Shown here piece after piece: positions 1-6,000 of a stretch of 6,309 bases of DNA. Location of the stretch: the NCBI GenBank assembly GCA_028710055.1, contig JAQUSX010000044.1, positions 1 to 6,309 of the forward strand, in the 5' to 3' direction. The first letter of the stretch is position 1, and each line of letters opens with the position of its first letter. The notes below the pieces were generated by a model that saw only the letters and a program-made list of their open reading frames with translations, had not been told where the DNA came from and did not search any database. Source of the stretch: Clostridia bacterium. GTDB lineage: Bacteria; Bacillota; Clostridia; Christensenellales; CAG-314. A program made the position numbers and the translations under genes.

Positions 1-243
1 GTACCGCAATTCGATTGCGTCGTTTTGGGCTGCACGCATTTTACATTAATAAAGGATTTGTTTGCGGGAGTATTCGTTGGAAAAAAAATATTCGACGGCG
101 CGCAAGGGGTGGCGCAGTACGTCAAAAATATGAAGTATAAAGAATACCGAAATGAAACTCAAGGGCTTACAAGTCTGTGTTTGACAGACCCGAAGCCCGA
201 AATTTATCAAAAATACGTATCCTTGCTGCGAGAATATACCTAA
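1..243 (+). CDS. murI: glutamate racemase, C-terminal part (5' end outside window)
   Basis: This is the last 80 codons of an open frame that enters from the left edge and stops at TAA 241-243. Glutamate racemase is a cytosolic, cofactor-independent enzyme that converts L-glutamate to D-glutamate for the peptidoglycan stem peptide. What is seen: the motif VVLGCTHF at fragment residues 7-14, with Cys11 (codon 31-33) matching the second catalytic cysteine of the Asp/Glu racemase superfamily. It is followed by a hydrophobic stretch and then FDGAQGVAQYV (about residues 38-48), which resembles the 'DGxxGxA' segment common near the C-terminus of Firmicutes MurI. The first catalytic cysteine and the N-terminal domain are outside the window, so the gene cannot be checked for completeness. 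Other superfamily members (aspartate or hydantoin racemase) share the GCTH motif, but the DG..G.A tail favours MurI. It is convergent with nifJ and has its own terminator. Confidence 0.85.
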   Translation, partial: VPQFDCVVLGCTHFTLIKDLFAGVFVGKKIFDGAQGVAQYVKNMKYKEYRNETQGLTSLCLTDPKPEIYQKYVSLLREYT

Positions 244-259
244 AAATTAAAAGCAATAG

Positions 260-289
260 CCGCCTTTAAGTAAAAAGGCGGTTTTTTTT
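260..289 (+). terminator. intrinsic terminator of murI
   Basis: A perfect 8-bp stem, CCGCCTTT (260-267) and AAAGGCGG (274-281), encloses a 6-base loop and is followed at once by eight T residues (282-289). It begins 17 bases after the murI stop codon. On the other strand there is no comparable T run next to the stem, so it is read as a plus-strand terminator only. Confidence 0.93.
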
Positions 290-488
290 AAAATTTGTAT
301 TTCACATAACTTTGACTATAGAAATCGCATTTTTGCGAATCTGACGCAATATTTATCGAGTGTGCAGAACGTGGTTAGTGACCTTAAAACAAACAAGACA
401 CTAAAATATTTTTTATAGTTTTATTTTAACTTTTTGCAATGATTTTCGAAAAGCAATTTTATCGTTTATAGTTAACATGAAATAAGCG
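290..488. other. AT-rich intergenic gap between convergent genes, no gene seen
   Basis: This is the space between the murI and nifJ terminators. No open frame here has a credible ribosome binding site. Two small symmetric elements are visible: TCGCA (325-329) with TGCGA (334-338), a 5-bp stem with no T tail, and the 10-base palindrome TTTTCGAAAA (443-452). Neither has a recognisable function. No promoter of convincing quality was found on either strand. Confidence 0.6.
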
Positions 489-522
489 AAAAAATAACCG
501 CTCCGAAATATCGGAGCGGTTA
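489..522 (-). terminator. intrinsic terminator of nifJ
   Basis: A perfect 12-bp inverted repeat, TAACCGCTCCGA (495-506) and TCGGAGCGGTTA (511-522), has a 4-base loop. Read on the minus strand it is followed by six T residues (plus-strand A run 489-494). It starts 18 bases beyond the nifJ stop codon. No T run follows the stem on the plus strand, so it serves nifJ rather than murI. Confidence 0.94.
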
Positions 523-540
523 AATTAACTATATTAAATA

Positions 541-3500
541 TTAGTTATCTGAAAGTTTTTTGTATTTTGCTACTCTTTCCAAAGCTTCTTTTTCAGATTT
601 TGTAAAGAGTTTTTCCGCAACTTCGGGTTTGGTTTTTGTCAAAGATGCGTAGCGTGTTTCTTTCATCAAGAAGTCTCTGTAACTGCCTGCAGGTTGAGCC
701 GTGCTGTCCAAAGTGAACGGGTTTTTGCCTTGGTCAATCATTTCGGGGTTGTAACGGTAAAGTTGCCAGTAACCGCAGTCAACAGCCTTTTTGATTTCGG
801 CTTGAGGGTTAGACATATCGATACCTTGGTTAATACAAGGCGAGTAAGCGATAATCAAAGAAGGTCCGTGATACGCTTCAGCTTCTTGTACGGCTTTGAG
901 TAATTGCGCGGGATTAGCTCCCATACCTACTTGAGCAACGTAAACATAACCGTAACTCATAGCCATCATGCCAAGGTCTTTTTTCTTGATAGGTTTGCCG
1001 CCTGCAGCGAACTTCGCAACCGCGCCGGTAGGACTTGCCTTGCTTGCTTGTCCGCCTGTGTTACTGTAAACTTCGGTGTCAAGCACGAGTACGTTAACGT
1101 CTTCGCCGCTTGCCAGTACGTGGTCAAGTCCGCCGTAACCGATATCGTAAGCCCAGCCGTCTCCGCCGAAAATCCACATAGATTTTTTGATTAAAACGTC
1201 TTTGTCTTTGTAGATTTGTTTTCCAAGTTCGTCAGCTTCGCAACCGCAGTTCATGCAGCCTTCAACGAGTTTGAGTAATTTTGCCGAAGCAACTTTGCTG
1301 CCTTCAGCGTCGTCTTTGTTTGCCAGCCATTCGTCGCAAGCCGCGACACATTCATCCCAGCCCGCTACTTTTTCTTTGTATTGTCTGATAACGTCAGCCA
1401 AATGCTCTCTGCGTTGTTTTACAGCCAAATGCATACCAAAGCCGAATTCCGCGTTGTCTTCAAACAAACTGTTTGCCCAAGCGGGACCGTGTCCGTCTTT
1501 GTTTACGCTGTAAGGACAAGTGGGAGCGGAGCCGCCGTAGATTGACGAGCAACCTGTAGCGTTAGCTATCATCATTCTGTCGCCGTAAAGCTGCGTAACA
1601 AGTTTGATATAAGGAGTTTCGCCGCATCCTGCGCAAGCCGCGCTGAATTCGAATAAAGGTCGTTCAAACTGGCTTCCTTTTACGGTGTATTTGTTCATCG
1701 GATTGGAAAGAGTTTTTACAGTTTTGCTGAATTCGTAATTTGCTTCTTCGTGAACGTCTTCCGCATTCGTCATAACGAGAGCCTTTGTCTTTGAAGGGCA
1801 TACGTTAGCGCAGCTGCCGCATCCTGAACAATCCAAAGGACTGATTTGCATACGGAATTTCGCGCCCTTAGCACCCATAGCTGGGCGTGTAACGAAACTG
1901 TCGGGAGTCACGACATTTTCGTCGATAAGGACTGGACGAATAACGGCGTGCGGACAAACGAGAGCGCATTGGTTGCATTGAATACAATTTTCGGGAATCC
2001 ATACGGGTATTTCAACGGCGATATTGCGTTTTTCAAATTGAGTCGTAGCTGTGGGAACAACGCCGGCGGGATTGAAAGCGGATACGGGAAGTTCGTTGCC
2101 GTTTTGTTCCAAAATAGGTTTTATAAATTCTTTAAAATATTTGTTGTCCGCGCCTTCTTGCATAGCTGCGCCGCTAGTAGCGGTTGCCCAAGAAGAAGGA
2201 ACGTTTACTTTTACTATGTGTTTTGCGCCTTTTTCGATAGCTTCAAAGTTTGCCTTTACTACTTTTTCGCCTTTTTTGCCATAGGTCTTTTCAACTGCTT
2301 TTTTCATATAAACTTCCGCTTCAGCGTAAGGAATAATATTAGCGAGTTTGAAGAAAGCCGATTGCATTACCATATTGGTTGATTTTGCGCTGCCTGCTTC
2401 TTTTGCGTATTTAAGTCCGTCGATAATATAGAAATTCAAATGTTTTTTAGCGATGTCGTTTTTAACTTTTGCGGGAAGTTCGTTTTCGAGTTCAGCTTCC
2501 GTCCAAGGGCAGTTGAGCAGGAACGTGCCGCCGTCTTTGGCTTTTGAAAGCATATCGTATTGTTTGAGATAGCTTGCTTTGTGGCACGCGATAAATTCCG
2601 CGGAATCAATTAAATAACTGGATTTAATGGGGTTAGGTCCAAAACGCAAGTGGGAAATCGTCAAGCCGCCCGATTTTTTACTGTCATACTCAAAATAACC
2701 TTGAGCGTAAAGGTCGGTGTGGTCGCCGATAATTTTAATGCTGTTTTTGTTTGCGCCGACCGTGCCGTCGCTGCCGAGACCGTAGAATTTGCAACGGGTT
2801 GTGCCTGGTGTAGCAACGTCGATAATTTCATCGATAGGAAGAGACGTATGCGATACGTCGTCAGTAATACCAACGGTAAAGTGTTCAACGGGTTTTTTGC
2901 TGTCAAGATTGCGGTAAACAGCCAACACCATAGAAGGAGTAAATTCTTTACTGCCAAGTCCGTATCTGCCGCCTACTAATGTGTCGATTTTTCTGCCTTG
3001 CTGAGTGAGAGCCGTCATAACGTCGAGATAAAGAGGTTCGCCAAGGCTACCAGATTCTTTCGTTCTATCAAGAACGGCAATTTTCTTAACGGTTTTGGGA
3101 ATAGCTTCGATAAATTTTTCAGCAGAGAAAGGACGGTACAAGCGAACTTTGATAGCGCCGACTTTTTCGCCTTTTGCCGATAAATATTTAACTGTTTCTT
3201 CAACGGCGTCAGCTCCCGAGCCCATCAAAATTATGATTTTTTCAGCGTCTTTCGCTCCTACGTAATCAAATAAATGATATTCTCTGCCTGTAAGTTTGCT
3301 GACTTGCGCCATATATTTTTCTACGATTGCGGGAACTGCTTCATAGTAAAGGTTTGCCGCTTCGCGGTTTTGGAAATATATATCGGGGTTTTGCGCGGTG
3401 CCTTGAAGTTGAGGATGTTCGGGGTTAAGGGCTCTTGCGCGGAATTCGTCTACGAATTTGCGGTCAAGCAGTTTGTCCATATCTTCATAAGAAATTTCTT

Positions 3501-4044
3501 CTATTTTGCTGACTTCGTGGCTTGTGCGGAAGCCGTCAAAGAAATGAAGGAAAGGTACTTTCGCTTCCAAAGTTGATAGGTGCGCTACCAAAGCCAAGTC
3601 CATAGCTTCTTGTACGGAAGCCGATGACAGCATAGCAAAGCCTGTCTGACGGCAAGCCATAACGTCGGCTTGGTCGCCGAAAATAGACAAAGCGTGAGTA
3701 GCCAAAGCTCTTGCCGATACGTGGAAAACGCAAGGAAGCAATTCGCCCGCGATTTTGTACATATTCGGGATCATAAGTAACAAACCTTGACTAGCCGTAA
3801 AAGTGGAAGTAAGCGCGCCCGCAACCAAAGAACCGTGAACCGCTCCCGCAGCTCCGCCTTCGGATTGCATTTCTGCGATACGTATAGTTTGTCCAAACAG
3901 ATTTTTTCTTCCGCCGGCAGCCCATTCGTCCGCCACTTCCGCCATTGGCGAGGAAGGGGTAATTGGGTAAATAGCCGCTACGTCCGAAAAGGCGTAAGCA
4001 ACGTGAGAGGCAGCGGTATTACCGTCGATAGTAACTTTTCTCAT
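541..4044 (-). CDS. nifJ: pyruvate:ferredoxin (flavodoxin) oxidoreductase, full length
   Basis: The 1167-aa single-chain enzyme is cytosolic and oxidises pyruvate with CoA to acetyl-CoA and CO2, passing two electrons through TPP and three [4Fe-4S] clusters to ferredoxin or flavodoxin. Domains in order: N-terminal POR domain with YPITPSSPM (26-34) and the SARAL segment with Arg112, corresponding to the pyruvate-contacting Thr and Arg of the Desulfovibrio africanus enzyme; transketolase-C-like domain (about 260-410); gamma/EKR region (about 420-660); a 2x[4Fe-4S] ferredoxin domain with Cys687/690/693/697 and Cys739/742/745/749; then the TPP domain. Cys804, 807, 832 and 1070 fit the proximal cluster ligands, and GDG (961-963) to DTEVYSNTGG (989-998) is the TPP/Mg site. 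All expected residues are present. The protein ends near residue 1167, so the extra C-terminal domain of D. africanus PFOR appears absent. The start is ATG 4044: it has a Shine-Dalgarno seven bases upstream, and the longer frame (ATG 4116) overlaps the promoter -10. The gene is monocistronic. Confidence 0.97.
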   Translation of the reverse strand: MRKVTIDGNTAASHVAYAFSDVAAIYPITPSSPMAEVADEWAAGGRKNLFGQTIRIAEMQSEGGAAGAVHGSLVAGALTSTFTASQGLLLMIPNMYKIAGELLPCVFHVSARALATHALSIFGDQADVMACRQTGFAMLSSASVQEAMDLALVAHLSTLEAKVPFLHFFDGFRTSHEVSKIEEISYEDMDKLLDRKFVDEFRARALNPEHPQLQGTAQNPDIYFQNREAANLYYEAVPAIVEKYMAQVSKLTGREYHLFDYVGAKDAEKIIILMGSGADAVEETVKYLSAKGEKVGAIKVRLYRPFSAEKFIEAIPKTVKKIAVLDRTKESGSLGEPLYLDVMTALTQQGRKIDTLVGGRYGLGSKEFTPSMVLAVYRNLDSKKPVEHFTVGITDDVSHTSLPIDEIIDVATPGTTRCKFYGLGSDGTVGANKNSIKIIGDHTDLYAQGYFEYDSKKSGGLTISHLRFGPNPIKSSYLIDSAEFIACHKASYLKQYDMLSKAKDGGTFLLNCPWTEAELENELPAKVKNDIAKKHLNFYIIDGLKYAKEAGSAKSTNMVMQSAFFKLANIIPYAEAEVYMKKAVEKTYGKKGEKVVKANFEAIEKGAKHIVKVNVPSSWATATSGAAMQEGADNKYFKEFIKPILEQNGNELPVSAFNPAGVVPTATTQFEKRNIAVEIPVWIPENCIQCNQCALVCPHAVIRPVLIDENVVTPDSFVTRPAMGAKGAKFRMQISPLDCSGCGSCANVCPSKTKALVMTNAEDVHEEANYEFSKTVKTLSNPMNKYTVKGSQFERPLFEFSAACAGCGETPYIKLVTQLYGDRMMIANATGCSSIYGGSAPTCPYSVNKDGHGPAWANSLFEDNAEFGFGMHLAVKQRREHLADVIRQYKEKVAGWDECVAACDEWLANKDDAEGSKVASAKLLKLVEGCMNCGCEADELGKQIYKDKDVLIKKSMWIFGGDGWAYDIGYGGLDHVLASGEDVNVLVLDTEVYSNTGGQASKASPTGAVAKFAAGGKPIKKKDLGMMAMSYGYVYVAQVGMGANPAQLLKAVQEAEAYHGPSLIIAYSPCINQGIDMSNPQAEIKKAVDCGYWQLYRYNPEMIDQGKNPFTLDSTAQPAGSYRDFLMKETRYASLTKTKPEVAEKLFTKSEKEALERVAKYKKLSDN

Positions 4045-4050
4045 ACATCT

Positions 4051-4056
4051 TCTCCT
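4051..4056 (-). promoter_or_regulatory. Shine-Dalgarno of nifJ that fixes its start
   Basis: On the minus strand the sequence AGGAGA is followed, seven bases after the GGAG core, by the ATG at 4044-4042. It decides the start over the 24-codon longer open frame beginning at 4116, which has no such site. Confidence 0.9.
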
Positions 4057-4085
4057 ATATAAATTAAAAAAATATAACGTTTTTC

Positions 4086-4101
4086 GGCGATTTTGCTCGC
4101 C
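4086..4101 (-). other. predicted 5'-terminal hairpin of the nifJ mRNA
   Basis: On the minus strand GGCGA (4101-4097) pairs with TCGCC (4090-4086) around a 6-base loop, GCAAAA. Counting from the promoter at 4108-4113, transcription should begin near 4101-4103, so this stem would sit at the very 5' end of an approximately 57-base leader. It is followed by A residues rather than T, so it is not a terminator. A role in mRNA stability is only inference. Confidence 0.4.
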
Positions 4102-4107
4102 ATTTGC

Positions 4108-4136
4108 ATTATACATTTTAGACGACGTTATGTCAA
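4108..4136 (-). promoter_or_regulatory. consensus sigma-A/sigma-70 promoter of nifJ
   Basis: Read on the minus strand, TTGACA (4136-4131) and TATAAT (4113-4108) are both exact consensus hexamers separated by 17 bases (4130-4114). The predicted start of transcription is about 4101, giving a 57-base leader before the nifJ ATG. Such a match suggests strong, largely constitutive expression, which suits a central fermentation enzyme. An imperfect element GTCA-N6-TGAC (4132-4145) overlaps the -35 but is too short to call an operator. Confidence 0.92.
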
Positions 4137-4149
4137 TGAACTGACGCTT

Positions 4150-4274
4150 TTAATTAACCCAAAAAGGATTTTTTGCTAAAAAGATATCTCCTTTTTATTT
4201 ATGTTTAAAAAGGGAAAAATCATAATGAAAAATGAGATTATATTTTTCAGGCGACAATCAAAAGGGTTAAATAA
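4150..4274 (+). repeat. long-range inverted repeat enclosing hairpins upstream of ecfA1
   Basis: TTAATTAACCC (4150-4160) and GGGTTAAATAA (4264-4274) are complementary at 10 of 11 positions. Between them lie two overlapping inverted repeats: AAAAAGGA (4161-4168) with TCCTTTTT (4189-4196), and CCTTTTTA (4190-4197) with TAAAAAGG (4206-4213). The central pyrimidine block can pair with only one partner at a time. The region is AT-rich, so part of this may be chance. No clear plus-strand promoter was seen upstream of 4150, so it is unknown whether it is transcribed toward ecfA1. Confidence 0.3.
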
Positions 4275-4320
4275 ATTGTTATTTTTAGGAAGGTATGTTA
4301 CAATTTTAACTAATGAATGA
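4201..4320 (+). CDS. possible small ORF (39 or 31 codons) overlapping the ecfA1 start
   Basis: An open frame runs from ATG 4201, or from the in-frame ATG 4225, to TGA 4318-4320 and ends eight bases inside ecfA1 (ATGAATGA arrangement). The product would be basic, starting MFKKGKIIMKNEIIFFRRQS and ending GRYVTILTNE, with no family I recognise. ATG 4225 has AAAAAGGG (4207-4214) ten bases upstream, a weak and slightly distant ribosome site; ATG 4201 has none. If translated, its termination on the ecfA1 start could deliver ribosomes to ecfA1, which lacks a well-placed site of its own. Forty open codons in such AT-rich DNA can arise by chance, so this is only a candidate. Confidence 0.2.
   Translation: MFKKGKIIMKNEIIFFRRQSKGLNKLLFLGRYVTILTNE
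4276..4304 (+). promoter_or_regulatory. candidate extended -10 promoter of the ecfA1-ecfA2-ecfT operon
   Basis: TTGTTA (4276-4281, 4 of 6 consensus positions) is separated by 17 bases from TACAAT (4299-4304, 5 of 6). A TG at 4296-4297 makes an extended -10 (TGtTACAAT). The predicted transcription start is near 4311, only about two bases before the ecfA1 ATG at 4313, which would give an almost leaderless mRNA. It is the best plus-strand promoter I can find in the divergent region, but it is not a perfect match. Confidence 0.45.
4287..4293 (+). promoter_or_regulatory. purine-rich AGGAAGG, Shine-Dalgarno-like but too far from ecfA1
   Basis: AGGAAGG ends 19 bases before the ecfA1 ATG, far beyond the usual 5-9 base spacing. 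It lies directly before another ATG (4295) that opens only a four-codon frame, MLQF, stopping at TAA 4307-4309, three bases upstream of the ecfA1 start. That TAA is in the ecfA1 frame and so rules out a longer ecfA1 product that would use this site normally. The element may be a real site for a micro-ORF coupled to ecfA1, or simply spacer within the candidate promoter. Confidence 0.3.
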
Positions 4321-5164
4321 AGCTATAAAAATCACCGATATGACATATTTTTACCGCGGTTACGACGACAGCGGTCTGCCCGTTATCACTAAGGGTGTGG
4401 AAAACGTGAGCCTTGATATTTTTCAAGGCGAATTTGTCGCGCTCGTAGGGCATAACGGAAGCGGTAAAAGCACGCTTGCCAAGTTACTGAACGCTCTGCT
4501 TTTGCCTAGATCAGGCAAAATAGAAGTTTTTGGAATGGATACGTCCGACAAAAAAAATCTGTTTGAAATCCGCAAAAGCGTGGGTATGGTTTTTCAAAAT
4601 CCCGACAACCAGATGGTTGCCAGTATAGTAAAAGAAGACGTGGCTTTCGGTCCCGAAAATATAGGAATACCGCAAAAAGAAATTGTCACGAGAGTAAACG
4701 ACGCACTTCAGGCCGTCGGAATGGCGGAGTACGCCGACCGTTCGCCTCATAAGCTTTCGGGCGGACAAAAACAGCGTATCGCAATTGCGGGCGCGCTTGC
4801 CATACAGCCGAAAGTATTGGTATTGGACGAGTCCACCGCTATGCTTGACCCGTCGGGCAGACGGGAAGTAATCGAAATCGCAAAAAAACTTAACAAAGAA
4901 AAAAATATGACGATAATACTTATTACCCATTTTATGGAAGAAGTATTATATTCCGATAGAGTTATCGTGCTTAACGACGGTGAAATAGCTATGACAGGCT
5001 CGCCGAAAGATATTTTTAAAAGAGAAGACGAACTGAATAAAATCGGTTTGCGCGTTCCGCGCGCGGTGGAGTTAGCCAGAAAACTAAATGCCGCGGGTTT
5101 TGAAATAGACCCCGATATTACTGATGAAAAAGTTTTGGGAGATAAGTTATGCCGATTGTTGTAA
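4313..5164 (+). CDS. ecfA1: energy-coupling factor transporter ATPase 1 (EcfA1)
   Basis: This 283-aa cytosolic ABC ATPase pairs with EcfA2 and, through EcfT, powers uptake by substrate-binding S components (vitamins or transition metals). Visible motifs: Walker A GHNGSGKST (46-54, Lys52), Q-loop Gln95 within VFQNPDNQ (93-100), signature LSGGQKQR (148-155), Walker B VLVLDESTAMLDP (168-180) with catalytic Glu173, and switch His206 in ITHFMEE. The NPDNQ stretch, the AFGPEN segment (111-116) and the AMLDPSGR D-loop mark the EcfA1 rather than the EcfA2 type. Length is normal for the family. The start is ATG 4313, because an in-frame TAA at 4307-4309 blocks anything longer; the next in-frame ATG (residue 10) would remove the first beta strand. 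It has no Shine-Dalgarno at normal distance. It overlaps ecfA2 by 16 bases. Confidence 0.95.
   Translation: MNEAIKITDMTYFYRGYDDSGLPVITKGVENVSLDIFQGEFVALVGHNGSGKSTLAKLLNALLLPRSGKIEVFGMDTSDKKNLFEIRKSVGMVFQNPDNQMVASIVKEDVAFGPENIGIPQKEIVTRVNDALQAVGMAEYADRSPHKLSGGQKQRIAIAGALAIQPKVLVLDESTAMLDPSGRREVIEIAKKLNKEKNMTIILITHFMEEVLYSDRVIVLNDGEIAMTGSPKDIFKREDELNKIGLRVPRAVELARKLNAAGFEIDPDITDEKVLGDKLCRLL
5137..5142 (+). promoter_or_regulatory. Shine-Dalgarno of ecfA2 inside ecfA1
   Basis: GGGAGA lies within the last codons of ecfA1, with its GGAG core seven bases before ATG 5149. It supports the overlapping start of ecfA2 and translation directly following ecfA1. Confidence 0.85.
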
Positions 5165-6000
5165 AAAATCTTAATTACACGTATAATCCCAAAACGCCTT
5201 TCGCTAAACAAGCCTTAGCGGACGTAAACCTAACGGTGAACGACGGCGAGTTTATAGGTATAATCGGGCATACGGGCAGCGGAAAATCCACTTTTGTGCA
5301 GCATCTTAACGGATTGATAAAATTAACTGACGGCGAAATTATCGTTAACGACATCAATCTTAACGATAAAAAAGTGGATTATCTAAAACTCCGTTCGCTT
5401 GTCGGAATGGTTTTCCAATACCCCGAATATCAGCTTTTTGCCGACACGGTAAAAGCTGACGTCGCATTCGGACCGAAAAATATGAAACTTCCCGCCGAAG
5501 AAATAAACTCAAGAGTTTCGGAAGCACTCAAACTCGTTGGTCTTAACGAAGAAGAAATCGGTGAAAAATCGCCTTTTGACCTTTCGGGCGGCGAACGCAG
5601 ACGCGCGGCTATCGCTGGCGTGCTTGCTATGAAACCGAAAATTTTGGTGCTGGACGAACCGACGGCAGGGCTTGACCCGATGGGCAAACGCGAGATACTG
5701 CAACTTATGGCAAAAATTCGCGCCGAGCAAAACGCCACAATAATAATGATAAGCCACGATATGAACGAAATTTACGAAAATGTCGACAGAGTGGCGGTTT
5801 TTGTTAACGGCACGATAAAGCACGATATGCCTACGGAAGAATTATTCCAAAAAGTAAAAATAGAAGAATACGGGTTGGAAATGCCCGCAATGGCTGTCAT
5901 TAAAAAGAAACTTTCAAAAATAGGCGTGGATATAAACGGCAGAACGGTAACGGAAGTATTTAGCGAAATCGTGAAAGCCAAAGGGGGTAAAAATGTTTAG
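5149..6000 (+). CDS. ecfA2: energy-coupling factor transporter ATPase 2 (EcfA2)
   Basis: This 283-aa ABC ATPase is the second, non-identical ATPase of the ECF module and forms the EcfA1/EcfA2 heterodimer on the cytoplasmic side of EcfT. Motifs: Walker A GHTGSGKST (40-48, Lys46), Q-loop Gln90 within VFQYPEYQLF (88-97), signature LSGGERRR (145-152), Walker B ILVLDEPTAGLDP (165-177) with Glu170, and switch His203 in ISHDMNEI. The YPEYQLF segment and the RRR after the signature are typical of EcfA2, whereas EcfA1 next to it has NPDNQ and QKQR. The signature uses Glu instead of the commoner Gln, a variant I believe is known in this subfamily. Start ATG 5149 has a good Shine-Dalgarno; the gene overlaps ecfA1 by 16 bases and ecfT by 8. 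Confidence 0.96.
   Translation: MPIVVKNLNYTYNPKTPFAKQALADVNLTVNDGEFIGIIGHTGSGKSTFVQHLNGLIKLTDGEIIVNDINLNDKKVDYLKLRSLVGMVFQYPEYQLFADTVKADVAFGPKNMKLPAEEINSRVSEALKLVGLNEEEIGEKSPFDLSGGERRRAAIAGVLAMKPKILVLDEPTAGLDPMGKREILQLMAKIRAEQNATIIMISHDMNEIYENVDRVAVFVNGTIKHDMPTEELFQKVKIEEYGLEMPAMAVIKKKLSKIGVDINGRTVTEVFSEIVKAKGGKNV
5983..5987 (+). promoter_or_regulatory. Shine-Dalgarno of ecfT inside ecfA2
   Basis: A GGGGG run in the final codons of ecfA2 lies five bases before ATG 5993 and supports the overlapping start of ecfT. Confidence 0.8.

Noticed and set aside
413..439. Possible minus-strand promoter TTGCAA-N15-TATAAA in the convergent gap
   Set aside because: Poor -35, spacing of only 15 bases and an A/T-run background; no downstream gene or terminator-ended RNA to express.
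437..460. Possible CodY-like operator around TTTTCGAAAA
   Set aside because: The CodY box (AATTTTCWGAAAATT) needs a central W between the two arms; here the arms abut, the flanks differ, and the site lies at gene ends rather than at a promoter.
1846..2382. 178-codon open frame on the plus strand inside nifJ
   Set aside because: It lies fully antisense to the ferredoxin and EKR parts of nifJ, is rich in Phe, Cys, Tyr and Ser as expected from reverse reading of coding DNA, shows no recognisable motif and has no plausible ribosome site.
541..4044. Possible frameshift, truncation or missing cluster ligand in nifJ
   Set aside because: All eight ferredoxin-domain cysteines, the four proximal-cluster cysteines and the TPP motif are in frame, and the length is normal.
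4045..4116. 24-residue N-terminal extension of the nifJ product (ATG 4116)
   Set aside because: The ATG overlaps the promoter -10, so it should not be on the transcript; there is no Shine-Dalgarno; the extension is not conserved-looking, and the family's N-terminus matches the MRKVTIDGN start.
4132..4145. GTCA-N6-TGAC over the nifJ -35 as a repressor site
   Set aside because: Four-base arms are too short to distinguish from chance, and they do not match an operator I know such as Rex.
4511..5211. 139- and 154-codon minus-strand open frames opposite ecfA1
   Set aside because: Shadows of a clear ABC ATPase gene with intact motifs; no ribosome site or recognisable family.
5430..5981. Minus-strand open frames of 69-104 codons opposite ecfA2
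   Set aside because: Antisense shadows of ecfA2, with the low-complexity composition expected from reverse reading.
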